Below are positions 43,989 to 52,519 of a stretch of DNA of 64,000 bases, in pieces. Under the pieces are notes generated by a model, which was given only the letters and a program-made list of their open reading frames with translations, was not told the origin of the DNA and did no database searches. The position numbers were made by a program, and so were the translations under genes. Source of the stretch: UBA11606 sp965243715 (GTDB lineage: Bacteria > Actinomycetota > Acidimicrobiia > Acidimicrobiales > Aldehydirespiratoraceae); NCBI GenBank assembly GCA_965243715.1, contig CBDEVU010000017.1, forward strand, positions 992,001-1,056,000. Reading direction: 5' to 3'. The first letter of the stretch is position 1. Each line of letters starts with the position of its first letter.

Positions 43989-44716
43989 GCGAGGGCTCGG
44001 CGTTTCTTGCGCCCCTCGGTCGGGGCGGACCCCAACGCATTCCGCGGCCTGCCAACGCCCGCCTCGGCGGTGCCCCGCCCTGGTCAGTCTTGGCCGAGGA
44101 AAGGCGCCGACCCTCCCTGCGCGAGTTCGTGGTCGGTCTTCGCTCCCGACGGAGTCCCCCAACCGTTGCTCGCCTGCTACCCGAGGCCGAGGAGTGTGCG
44201 GTGCTCTGTGTCCTCTACGAGGCGGTGGGTACTCCGCATGTCCTGCTTACCCGTCGGTCGCAGCAGATGCGTCACCATCCCCATGAAGTGTCATTTCCGG
44301 GCGGTCGTCGCGACGCACGCGATCATGATCTCCTCGCTACCGCCCGCCGCGAAGCGCAAGAAGAGATCGCCCTCGACCCTGACTCGGTAACGCCCGTAGG
44401 TGAACTCGACCGTATCGTCACCGTCGGGATGCGAACGCTGATTTATCCCTATGTGGCGACTTCCGACGGCCCTCCTAATGTAGGAATCGCGTCTCCTGGG
44501 GAGGTTGAAGCGGTCTTAGCTGTGAACCTGCACGAACTCTTATTGGACTCGGCTTGGCGAGAAGAGATTTGGGGGTTTGCCGAAGGAGTCGAACGGGCGC
44601 TGACTTTCTTCGAGGTTGCCGGAGACACGATCTGGGGGGCGACCGCTGCGATATTGCGGCAGTTGCTCGCTCTTGCCACTGGCACCGAGGCCTGTATCGA
44701 GCGAGATTTCGACTAA
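43985..44716 (+). CDS. NUDIX hydrolase (CoA pyrophosphatase-like), probable CTG start
   Basis: Contains the NUDIX box GGRRDARDHDLLATARREAQEEIAL, with the glutamates that bind Mg, preceded by SFPGG. The HPHEVSFPGG layout resembles CoA/dinucleotide pyrophosphatases, so a housecleaning role is likely. The only conventional start is TTG at 44090 (208 residues). Upstream of it the same frame reads a protein-like RIPRPANARLGGAPPW, back to a stop at 43952. CTG 43985 has GGAGAG spaced 6 nt away and overlaps the preceding stop as CTGA, giving 243 residues. The function is sure at the NUDIX level; the start is inferred. Confidence 0.8.
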   Translation: MSEGSAFLAPLGRGGPQRIPRPANARLGGAPPWSVLAEERRRPSLREFVVGLRSRRSPPTVARLLPEAEECAVLCVLYEAVGTPHVLLTRRSQQMRHHPHEVSFPGGRRDARDHDLLATARREAQEEIALDPDSVTPVGELDRIVTVGMRTLIYPYVATSDGPPNVGIASPGEVEAVLAVNLHELLLDSAWREEIWGFAEGVERALTFFEVAGDTIWGATAAILRQLLALATGTEACIERDFD

Positions 44717-44733
44717 GAAGCCGGTCGATGTTC

Positions 44734-44739
44734 TAGTAT
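44734..44739 (+). promoter_or_regulatory. Putative -10 element for a leaderless transcript
   Basis: TAGTAT is followed by exactly 6 nt and then the ATG at 44746. No Shine-Dalgarno is visible, so this gene may be read from a leaderless mRNA. Confidence 0.45.
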
Positions 44740-44745
44740 CATTCA

Positions 44746-45126
44746 ATGCCAGAGATCCGGTTTGAGGCCGCAACACATCCCGAACTTGTCAGCCAAGTGC
44801 AGGCTTGGCTGGCCTCCACCGAAGCGGAGCGATCAGCGAGCGACCTCATCAACACTGGCGCCGATCTCACTAAGGATGCGCTTCGATTGATAGCAAACGC
44901 CGCCCCCGCCCCGCTCGCCGATTCTGATCTCGTCCAAGGCCTCACCTCGCTCGGTTATCGGGCGACGGAGGCGAGCCGCGACGCGGTGGTGGCGGGGCTT
45001 GACGGATTGGCCTCGGTCACTGACGGTCGCCTCGTACGAAAAGTAGGCGAATCGGGGGCCAAAGTGGGTTACGAGATGAACGTAGCCACCGCCAAACAAC
45101 TGCTGAAGTCCATCCTGGGCGGCTAA
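44746..45126 (+). CDS. Small soluble unknown protein, possible winged-helix fold
   Basis: 126 residues, family not recognised. It has an N-terminal SDLINTGADLTKDALRLI helical part. The C-terminal part (DSDLVQGLTSLGYRATEASRDAVVAGLDGLASVTDGRL, then a strand, then a helix) looks like a winged-helix arrangement by eye. No membrane segment, no cysteines. Its ATG has the leaderless spacing described at 44734 and it ends 1 nt before guaA, so it is probably co-transcribed with it. Confidence 0.6.
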   Translation: MPEIRFEAATHPELVSQVQAWLASTEAERSASDLINTGADLTKDALRLIANAAPAPLADSDLVQGLTSLGYRATEASRDAVVAGLDGLASVTDGRLVRKVGESGAKVGYEMNVATAKQLLKSILGG

Positions 45127-45127
45127 T

Positions 45128-46675
45128 ATGGCCGAGACGCAGAACGCCGACACGGTCCTAGTGGTTGATTTCGGCGCTCAGTATGCGCAACTGATCGCCC
45201 GTCGAGTCCGCGAAGCGAACGTCTACAGTGAGATCATCTCGCCCTTGTCGACGGTGGCGGACATCACGGCGAGGAACCCGGTTGGCCTCATCTTCAGTGG
45301 GGGACCAGATTCCGTCCACGCCGAGGGCGCGGTGTCCATCGATCCCGGTGTGTATGACCTCGGCCTTCCGATACTTGGCATTTGCTATGGCGCGCAGTTG
45401 ATGGCCCAGCAAAATGGGGGCCTAGTCGACCGCACCGATCGCGGCGAGTACGGCCGGACCACTCTCACCCTCACGGCGCACGGTGGTTGCCTCCTCGGTG
45501 ACACCCCTCGTGAGCAGCGGGTTTGGATGAGTCACTTCGATGCCATTATCGAACCGCCGGTGGGAGCGACGGCGACCGCATCGACTCCCGACGCACCGGT
45601 TGCGGCGTTCGAGAGTGCGGAGCGTCAACTCTACGGCGTCCAGTTTCACCCCGAGGTCATGCACACAGAGCACGGACAGCACGTTATTACGCGGTTCCTA
45701 CGCCAAGCGTGCGCCACGGCGGGGACTTGGACCATGGCTTCGGTAGTCGATACCCAGGTCGACCTTATCCGGGCGCAGGTCGGCGACCGGCGGGTGATGT
45801 GTGCCCTAAGCGGAGGGGTGGACTCCGCGGTGGCCGCGGCTTTGGTTCACCGAGCTATCGGTGACCAACTCACCTGCGTTTTTGTCGATACCGGACTGAT
45901 GCGTTTGAACGAAAGCGATCAGGTCGTGGAGACGTTCGAACGCAACTTTGGCGTGGAACTCATCCATGTCGAGGCGGCTGAGCGCTTCTTTGGTGTGCTG
46001 GCCGGAGTCACCGAACCCGAAGCCAAGCGTAAAGCAATCGGTGAACTCTTTATTCGAGTGTTCGAAGACGCTAAGGCCAAGGTAGTGGGGGCGGAGTTCT
46101 TGGTACAAGGAACCCTATATCCCGACGTGATCGAGTCAGGGGGCGAACATGGTGCCACCATCAAGAGCCATCACAACGTAGGTGGTCTGCCCGACGAGGT
46201 TGACTTTGAGATCATCGAGCCGCTGCGGTTGCTGTTCAAAGACGAGGTACGCCAGTTGGGTTCCGAACTCGGCCTGCCGGACGAAATCGTGCAACGTCAA
46301 CCCTTCCCTGGGCCGGGTCTCGGGGTGCGGATCATCGGTGAGGTCACACCGGACAAAGTCGCCACTCTCCAACACGCCGATTTCATTGTCCGCGAAGAAC
46401 TGGCCAAAGCGGGACTAGAACGCCAGATCTGGCAATCGTTTGCGGTGCTGCCCGACATTCGCAGCGTGGGCGTTATGGGCGATGAGCGTACTTACGGTTA
46501 CCCGGTAATCGTGCGCGCTGTCACGAGCGAGGATGCCATGACCGCCGATTGGGCCCGCCTTCCCCACGCCGTACTCGAGGCCATCAGCAGTCGAGTAATC
46601 AACGAGGTTTCCGGCGTGAATCGTGTCGCCTACGACATCACGTCGAAACCGCCGGGAACCATCGAATGGGAGTAG
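45128..46675 (+). CDS. guaA: GMP synthase (glutamine-hydrolysing)
   Basis: Last step of GMP synthesis: XMP + glutamine + ATP. 515 residues. Class I glutaminase with Cys86 in GICYGAQLM and HPEVMHTEHG near 177; ATP-pyrophosphatase P-loop LSGGVDSAV near residue 228; dimerisation domain ending PPGTIEWE. One nt after the 126-residue unknown; converges with the PhoU-type gene. Confidence 0.97.
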   Translation: MAETQNADTVLVVDFGAQYAQLIARRVREANVYSEIISPLSTVADITARNPVGLIFSGGPDSVHAEGAVSIDPGVYDLGLPILGICYGAQLMAQQNGGLVDRTDRGEYGRTTLTLTAHGGCLLGDTPREQRVWMSHFDAIIEPPVGATATASTPDAPVAAFESAERQLYGVQFHPEVMHTEHGQHVITRFLRQACATAGTWTMASVVDTQVDLIRAQVGDRRVMCALSGGVDSAVAAALVHRAIGDQLTCVFVDTGLMRLNESDQVVETFERNFGVELIHVEAAERFFGVLAGVTEPEAKRKAIGELFIRVFEDAKAKVVGAEFLVQGTLYPDVIESGGEHGATIKSHHNVGGLPDEVDFEIIEPLRLLFKDEVRQLGSELGLPDEIVQRQPFPGPGLGVRIIGEVTPDKVATLQHADFIVREELAKAGLERQIWQSFAVLPDIRSVGVMGDERTYGYPVIVRAVTSEDAMTADWARLPHAVLEAISSRVINEVSGVNRVAYDITSKPPGTIEWE

Positions 46676-46676
46676 A

Positions 46677-47349
46677 TCAATCGTTGGGCTCGGCCGCGCT
46701 GTCGTTGAGGATATCTTGGTTCTGTAGCGGCTCCGAAGCGGTCGTGACCACGCCGGATATGTTGGCCACGATGCGTTTCCAGTAGCGGAACAGGATCGCC
46801 CGCGGAACGACCTCGTGGCCTGGCTTGGTCGAGTGCATGAACTCGAGCATCTTGTTCTCTAGTTCATGTTGCAATGCCGTGGCAGTGTCTCGAAGCTCCT
46901 CGGCGGCATCGGGATCGGGATTGGCGAGTAGGTCGCCCGCTCGCCCCATCATCTTGGTGATGGTTCGTCGGTAGGCGGTCAGTTCCGTACTGTCGTGGGC
47001 AGTGCTCAAGTCGATCCCCTCTTCGGCGAGGTTCAATATGTTCTTGGCCTGATCGCCGATGCGCTCGATCTTTTTGATCAGCAGGATGAATCCGAGGACT
47101 TCGCCGATGTCGTCGGAACCCTGAACCGCTACGTGTACCACGAGTTCACCGCGCAGGGATTGTTCGGCGGTATTGATGCGGTCGTCGGTTTGACGGACAT
47201 CCTCGGCCAGGGTTTCGACGTTGGCGCCACTGAGCAAAGCGGTTGACGCTAGGTCGAAGCAATGGCGAGCATTCGGCCAACATCGAGACAGTGCGGGCGG
47301 TGATGTGGTCGAGACCACCCTCGCTCTTGCGGAAGAAGGACATAACCAT
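46677..47349 (-). pseudogene. PhoU-domain protein, frameshifted near its start
   Basis: A separate start MVMSFFRKSEGGLDHITART (ATG at 47349, AAGGAA upstream) begins in one frame. After about 27 codons the homologous sequence (ARHCFDLASTALLSGANVETLAEDV, then QGSDDIGEVLGFILLIKKIERIGDQAKNI) continues in the next frame. Dropping one base near 47262-47276 joins them into a roughly 223-residue PhoU-like protein, a usual companion of NptA-type transporters. Either a true mutation or a sequencing/assembly error. Confidence 0.75.
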
Positions 47350-47362
47350 GAAACGGTTCCTT

Positions 47363-48500
47363 TCAGCGGAAAATAGCAACGCCGATTAGGGGGACGATAA
47401 CGAACGAGGTGACGACGTAAGCCACCGCGAGCGCATGGCGGGTAACGGCTAGGTCGGCGAGTCGTTCGGCCCAAAATGATCGGTACGGTCCGCAGGCGGG
47501 GCGACGGGTAGATGACTAGGATGCCGACGACGTTGAACGTAGTGTGGACTAAGGCAATAGTCAGAGCATCGCTTGATCCTGATGCCAAGGCGGCGAGCAG
47601 CGCGGTGATGGTCGTGCCTACGTTGGCGCCGAGAGTTACCGGGAAGATGTTGCGCAGCGAAACGACACCCGCCGCGGCGAGCGGAACCATGATCGATGTC
47701 GTAATGCTCGACGATTGCACGGCGACGGTGATGATAACGCCCAACAACATGGCCACGGTCCCCGCCCCAGAACTGAGAACTGCGTTGAGCGAGCGTTCCA
47801 CGCGAGCGGCGACGAGTTGGCGCATGTTTTTAGTGATCAAGGCCAAAGCAATTAACACGATCACTAGGCCGGTGAGCACCAAAACGGTGCCTAGTACGTT
47901 CTCTTCGAACCCGAGGTTGCCGTAGATGTCCTTCGCCCACCCCACCGGTTCTTTGACCCATTGCTTAATCGGACTTTTCCACTCGCTGCCTTCGGACCCG
48001 CCGAGTATCTCGGTGATCCCCGTGGCCGTCTTCGACAACGCTCCAGTGGCGAGTTCGAGTGGGAGGAGAATTGTCACCGAGATCAGGTTGAAAAAATCAT
48101 GAACAGTGGCCGCAGCGAATGCCCGCCGAAACTCTTCGGACTGACGAATTGACCCGAGCGAGACGAGGGTGTTGGTGACCGTGGTACCGATGTTGGCACC
48201 CATAATCATCGGAACGGCGGCCTCCACCCCGAGAGCCCCCGAGGCGACAAGGCCGACGATCACCGAGGTCGAGGCCGAGGACGACTGGACCAAGACGGTG
48301 CCAAGAATACCGACAAAGAGGCCCGCGAGTGGATTGCTGACCCCTTCGAACAGTTGAGCTTGGGTGTCGGCCCCCATGACCTTGATGCCCGATTCGAGCA
48401 TCGAGACTCCCACCAAAAAGGTGTAGATCAAAAGGAGCACGAGGGCCGAGCGGGCACCGGGCGGAAGATTGCGAACGCCAACACGAATATCAGCAGTCAT
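47363..48500 (-). pseudogene. Na+/phosphate cotransporter (PF02690 family), frameshifted near the 3' end
   Basis: Two PF02690 repeats with the QSSSA motif (VLVQSSSAST) and QSSSI motif (VAVQSSSITT), each with following GANIGTT / GANVGTT. The frame is intact to VVGILVIYP (about residue 337), then meets a TTTT run (plus-strand AAAA at 47473-47476). Removing one T restores a membrane-like tail (ERLADLAVTRHALAVAYVV, then TSFVIVPLIGVAIF) and a stop at 47363-47365. As written, the reading frame runs on into the PhoU gene as a false 607-residue protein. Likely imports phosphate if functional. Confidence 0.8.
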
Positions 48501-48546
48501 ATGGGCGCTGAGGGTAGCACGACGTAGGCGTATTCAAGCAGCTGGC

Positions 48547-48552
48547 TAGGGT
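48547..48552 (+). promoter_or_regulatory. Putative -10 element before the helicase gene
   Basis: TAGGGT, followed by 7 nt and the ATG 48560: leaderless-type spacing. The region is shared with the divergent transporter promoter. Confidence 0.35.
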
Positions 48553-48559
48553 GTATTTG

Positions 48560-50677
48560 ATGCCTGAATCCAAGTTGCTCGATGGTCTGAATCCAGCCCA
48601 GTACGACGCGGTGCTGCATCGTGGCGGACCACTGTTGGTGGTGGCCGGAGCCGGGTCGGGTAAGACCCGCGTGCTCACCCATCGCATCGCTCGTCTAATC
48701 GACGAAGGAATGTCGCCGTTTGAGATTTTGGCCATTACCTTCACCAACAAGGCAGCCGGTGAGATGAAGCAACGGGTCGCCGGGTTGGTGGGCCCGGTAG
48801 TGGAAAAAATGTGGGTCTCCACCTTCCACTCTGCCTGTGCGGGGATCCTGCGCCGCGACGGGCACCTACTTGGCTTTCGGGGCGGATTCTCTATCTACGA
48901 CCAAAGCGACGCCATCCGATTAACCGGTTACGTCCTTCGCGATCTCAATTGGGATCCCAAACGTCTCTCGCCTCGAGGGGTCCACAGTGCGATCTCGGCG
49001 GCCAAGAACGAAGGCGTCAGGCCAAAACAATACGCCGATAAGGCTGAGGGTTTCTTTGAGGGCAAGGTATCGGACGCCTATTTTGAGTACCAGAAGCGAC
49101 TCCTAACCGCGCAGGCGATGGACTTCGATGACCTGCTACTGCATACAGCGGAACTCTTCCACCGCCACAGTGAGGTGCTTGACCGTTGGCGTCGACGCTT
49201 TGGCCACGTCCTCGTAGACGAATATCAGGACACGAACTCGGTGCAAAACGATCTAGTGCTGATGCTCGCCGAAGAGCATCGCCAGGTAACGGTGGTGGGG
49301 GACTCCGATCAAAGCGTCTATTCGTTTCGAGGGGCCGATATCCGCAACATTCTCGAGTTTGAAGCGGCCTTCCCTGACGCCACCGTCATCCTCCTCGAAC
49401 AGAATTACCGCTCCACCCAGGCCATCCTCGACGCGGCCAATGCCGTCATCGACAAAAACACCGAGCGTCAACCCAAGTACCTGTGGACCGATAAGGGCCA
49501 GGGGGAGAAGATTGGCCGCTATCACGCCTCGAACCAAACCGACGAAGCCACCTACGTGGCCAACGAGGCGACCAAACTCCATGATACCGAACCCTTTGGC
49601 TGGGGCGAGATGGCGGTTTTTTATCGCCTCAACTCGATGTCGCGCGTCATTGAAGAAGCCTTGATTCAAGCGGGCATCCCGTACAAGTTGATCGGGGGGA
49701 CTCGGTTCTATGATCGCCGGGAGATCAAAGACGCCCTTGCCTACCTGCGAGCCATCACCAATCCGACTGATGAGGTCAGTCTCAAGCGCATCATCAACAC
49801 ACCCAAGCGAGGAATTGGCGCGTCGTCCATCACCAAACTTGATAACTGGGCTAGCGCCCACGGCGAATCGTTCGATCAGGCCGTCATCTGTTCCGACGAG
49901 GCGGGGGTTGCGGGCCGAGCCGCAGCCGGTATCGCAACGTTCCTCAAACTGACCGCCGAGATCCGTGCCCTCGATTCAGGCCCGGCAACTATCATCGAAG
50001 AAGCGCTCGAGCGGTCGGGCTACCTCACCGAATTGCGCAACGAGCGTTCGGTTGAGGCCGAAGGACGACTGGAGAACCTCTCGGAACTCGTGGGCTTTGC
50101 TCATGGCTTCGACACTGTTGCTGATTTCCTAGAGCAGGTCAGCCTCGTCGCCGACACCGACGATCTCGACGAGGAAGAATCCAGTGTTGCTTTGATGACC
50201 CTCCATGCTGCTAAGGGCTTGGAGTTCCCCGTTGTTTTCTTTGTCGGCTTTGAAGAGGGGGTAATCCCGTACTTTCAAGCGCTTGGTGATCCATCGAGAC
50301 TCGAAGAGGAGCGGCGGTTGGCCTATGTCGGCATCACGCGTGCGATGCAGCGGCTCTACCTCACCACGGCGTGGAGTCGATTGCTGCATGGCTCTACCAA
50401 GTACAACCCGCCGAGCCGTTTTCTTGATGAGATCCCGCCCGAACTAATTACTGAGGTCCCCAGTCCTCGGATGCTGCGACCCGATCGCCGCCGCGGCCCA
50501 ACTCAAGCAGGCGGCGGAGCTTTCAAGGCGGGTGATGATGTGGCCCACAGAGAGTGGGGCGAAGGCATAATCCTCGATGTCGAAGGTGTTGGCGATCAAG
50601 CCGAAGCTTCGGTCTACTTTCCTAGCGTAGGTGAAAAACGCTTACTCCTCTGCTGGGCGCCGCTCAAGAAGATCTAG
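48560..50677 (+). CDS. pcrA: ATP-dependent DNA helicase, UvrD/PcrA family
   Basis: Superfamily 1A 3'-5' helicase for repair and replication restart. 705 residues from ATG 48560; GTG 48551 is also in frame. Motif I AGAGSGKTR, Ia TFTNKAAGEMK, II VDEYQDTN, III VGDSDQSVYSFRGA, IV NYRSTQ, V LMTLHAAKGLEF, VI YVGITRA. The C-terminus (about 640-705) has the Tudor-like domain that binds RNA polymerase in PcrA. Which paralogue (PcrA or UvrD) is not settled by sequence alone. Confidence 0.93.
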   Translation: MPESKLLDGLNPAQYDAVLHRGGPLLVVAGAGSGKTRVLTHRIARLIDEGMSPFEILAITFTNKAAGEMKQRVAGLVGPVVEKMWVSTFHSACAGILRRDGHLLGFRGGFSIYDQSDAIRLTGYVLRDLNWDPKRLSPRGVHSAISAAKNEGVRPKQYADKAEGFFEGKVSDAYFEYQKRLLTAQAMDFDDLLLHTAELFHRHSEVLDRWRRRFGHVLVDEYQDTNSVQNDLVLMLAEEHRQVTVVGDSDQSVYSFRGADIRNILEFEAAFPDATVILLEQNYRSTQAILDAANAVIDKNTERQPKYLWTDKGQGEKIGRYHASNQTDEATYVANEATKLHDTEPFGWGEMAVFYRLNSMSRVIEEALIQAGIPYKLIGGTRFYDRREIKDALAYLRAITNPTDEVSLKRIINTPKRGIGASSITKLDNWASAHGESFDQAVICSDEAGVAGRAAAGIATFLKLTAEIRALDSGPATIIEEALERSGYLTELRNERSVEAEGRLENLSELVGFAHGFDTVADFLEQVSLVADTDDLDEEESSVALMTLHAAKGLEFPVVFFVGFEEGVIPYFQALGDPSRLEEERRLAYVGITRAMQRLYLTTAWSRLLHGSTKYNPPSRFLDEIPPELITEVPSPRMLRPDRRRGPTQAGGGAFKAGDDVAHREWGEGIILDVEGVGDQAEASVYFPSVGEKRLLLCWAPLKKI

Positions 50678-50681
50678 GAAC

Positions 50682-51923
50682 TCACCAACTGCAGCGCAGA
50701 TGCTTGACTCCGTTGATGAAGTTTGAGCGCAGGCGACTCGGAGTGTCGGACGCGTGAATCCCGGGAAACTGGGTCAACAATTCCTTGTAGAGTACGTTTA
50801 TCTGGCGCCGGGCGAGGTGCGCTCCGAGGCAGAAGTGCGGGCCCGGCCCGCCGAAACCAACGTGCTCACGGTTGTCTCTCGTGATGTCAAACGCGTAAGG
50901 ATCGGCGAAGACGGCCTCGTCGCGGTTGCCGGAGCCATAAAAGAGCACCACCTTGTCGCCCGCGGTGAATACTTTGTCGCCGAGGCGGGCGCCATCGACG
51001 GCCACGGTGCGCCGGAAGTGGATGACGGGGCTCGCCAGACGGACGATCTCCTCGACGGCCCCGGGCATGTAGGTGTCGAGGTCACTTTGCAGTAACGCCT
51101 TCTGTTCGGGGTTCTCCGTGAGGTAAGTGAGGCCCCAGGAGATCGAATTTCGGGTGGTTTCATTGCCCGCCGCGCACAGCAGGACAAAAAAACTCTGGAG
51201 TTCTTCTTTGGTGAGGCGATCGCCGTCGATCTCGGCCTTTACCAATGCGGTGGTCAGGTCTTCGGCATCGCCGTGGTGCGCCCGCTCGGCTACCTCATCC
51301 ATGAGCCCCGCGAGAGCCGCTCCCGCTTCGAAGAAGGCTTCGAGGGGGTTCTTGCCTTCGGGCACGAATTCGGGATCACCTTGACTCAAAATGATGTTCG
51401 TCATGTCGAAGACGAATTCGTGCTGACTGGCGGGTATCCCCATCATGTCGCAGATGATTTTCACCGGAAGCCAGGCCGCGCAGACCGTAACAAAGTCACA
51501 GCCGGGCCCTGCTTCACGCAAGCGTTCCACGATTTCTTGGGCCGCCGCCTCCACGTCGTTCATATTGCGCTGCAACATGCGGGGAGTGAAGCCAGCCGAG
51601 ACCAGTTTGCGGAGCCGAGCGTGACGGGGGTCGTCCATGCTGATCATGGAGCCGAAGAACTCGTTGAACTCGACGGGGAGGTCAGGGATGTTCGTTCCCG
51701 CCCCGGACTGGAATTGGTCGGCTTGGCGGCTCGCTTCGACGATGTTTTCGTGCTTGGTGAGGGCGTAGTAGCCGGGCCCGGCGGGCAGCAAGTCGTTGTC
51801 TGCCTCGGCAAAGAAGCGGATCGGGTCGTGGCGTCGCAATGTCTCAAATGCGGCATCGCGTTCGGCGATCGGCCGCGTCCAGAAGCCTTCGAGGTCGGAA
51901 AGGTCAATATCGGCGAGTCGCAT
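50682..51923 (-). CDS. Cytochrome P450
   Basis: 413 residues, soluble bacterial class. I-helix AAGNETTRN, ExxR in EEIVR, and the haem loop FGGPGPHFCLGAHLAR with the Cys ligand near residue 358. VIHFRRTVAVDG and the AGNETTRN motif resemble actinobacterial steroid/fatty-acid hydroxylase families such as CYP125/CYP142, but the substrate is not assigned. No ferredoxin lies beside it. Start codon ATG at 51923. Followed on the same strand, two nt upstream, by the anchored unknown gene, so the two are probably an operon. Confidence 0.93.
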   Translation of the reverse strand: MRLADIDLSDLEGFWTRPIAERDAAFETLRRHDPIRFFAEADNDLLPAGPGYYALTKHENIVEASRQADQFQSGAGTNIPDLPVEFNEFFGSMISMDDPRHARLRKLVSAGFTPRMLQRNMNDVEAAAQEIVERLREAGPGCDFVTVCAAWLPVKIICDMMGIPASQHEFVFDMTNIILSQGDPEFVPEGKNPLEAFFEAGAALAGLMDEVAERAHHGDAEDLTTALVKAEIDGDRLTKEELQSFFVLLCAAGNETTRNSISWGLTYLTENPEQKALLQSDLDTYMPGAVEEIVRLASPVIHFRRTVAVDGARLGDKVFTAGDKVVLFYGSGNRDEAVFADPYAFDITRDNREHVGFGGPGPHFCLGAHLARRQINVLYKELLTQFPGIHASDTPSRLRSNFINGVKHLRCSW

Positions 51924-51925
51924 AT

Positions 51926-52447
51926 CTATTCCTTCGGCTTAGCCGTTGAGTTGAGGTTGATATCGACCCGCACGTTGTTAACGTTGTCGATGGTCACTGG
52001 ATACGTCCCGATGGTCTCTCCGGTGGAGAGCGTGCCCCGTTCATTCATCGTGACATCGGCGCACACCGTCTCGGTTTCGGTAACCAGGTCAAATTGTTCG
52101 GCCGGTTCGTTCCAGCGCCAGAAGCAGTCGCGGGGTTGGCCAAGCGGCCGAGCATGGAAGGCAAACCAGCCCGTCTCGGGGTCGTTGCCGAGGTGTTGGA
52201 GGATGAGATCGCGGTTCCGGCCAGCGACATCGGAGTAAAGGATCGGGCCTCGGTTGTCGATCTCAGCTGAGATTCGGCCGATCTGGCCCGCGTTGAAATC
52301 AGTATCGCCGAGTTGGATCTGGACCTCTCCGCCATTCTGGGCAAGCCAGACGACGCCGCCAGCGAGTACGAGCGCGATCATAAAACCGGTCAGAGCGACG
52401 AGAATCGTGGTTCGGGCGTTCACTTGAGAGCGGCGGGCGACGGGCAT
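51926..52447 (-). CDS. Membrane-anchored unknown protein
   Basis: 173 residues; a basic N-terminus, one membrane helix (about residues 14-35) and an extracytoplasmic domain with beta-strand character and cysteines near residues 108 and 129. No recognised family. It is transcribed just ahead of the P450 gene with a 2-nt gap, suggesting joint expression. Its promoter would lie in the 72 nt shared with divergent sucC. Confidence 0.6.
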   Translation of the reverse strand: MPVARRSQVNARTTILVALTGFMIALVLAGGVVWLAQNGGEVQIQLGDTDFNAGQIGRISAEIDNRGPILYSDVAGRNRDLILQHLGNDPETGWFAFHARPLGQPRDCFWRWNEPAEQFDLVTETETVCADVTMNERGTLSTGETIGTYPVTIDNVNNVRVDINLNSTAKPKE

Positions 52448-52482
52448 TTGGCTCCATTGCGGGGTTGAGTAAATCTGCTGCC

Positions 52483-52488
52483 TAGTAT
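52483..52488 (+). promoter_or_regulatory. Putative -10 element for sucCD
   Basis: TAGTAT at 52483-52488 in the 72-nt divergent region; predicted start near 52495 gives a 25-nt leader with the GGGAGGC ribosome site. No clear -35. Confidence 0.35.
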
Positions 52489-52519
52489 CTCAAGGTTGGC
52501 AATCCGGGAGGCAAAACCG

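Noticed and set aside
9435..44716. CRISPR array among the repeats
   Set aside because: All repeats seen lie in frame inside coding regions with 162-192 bp periods or are 12-bp units; no spacer pattern exists.
46677..48500. A single 607-residue Na/phosphate transporter-PhoU fusion
   Set aside because: The central 80 residues match neither family, are rich in Arg/Pro/Ser, and the true tail and PhoU start are found in the adjacent frame; two single-base shifts explain it better.
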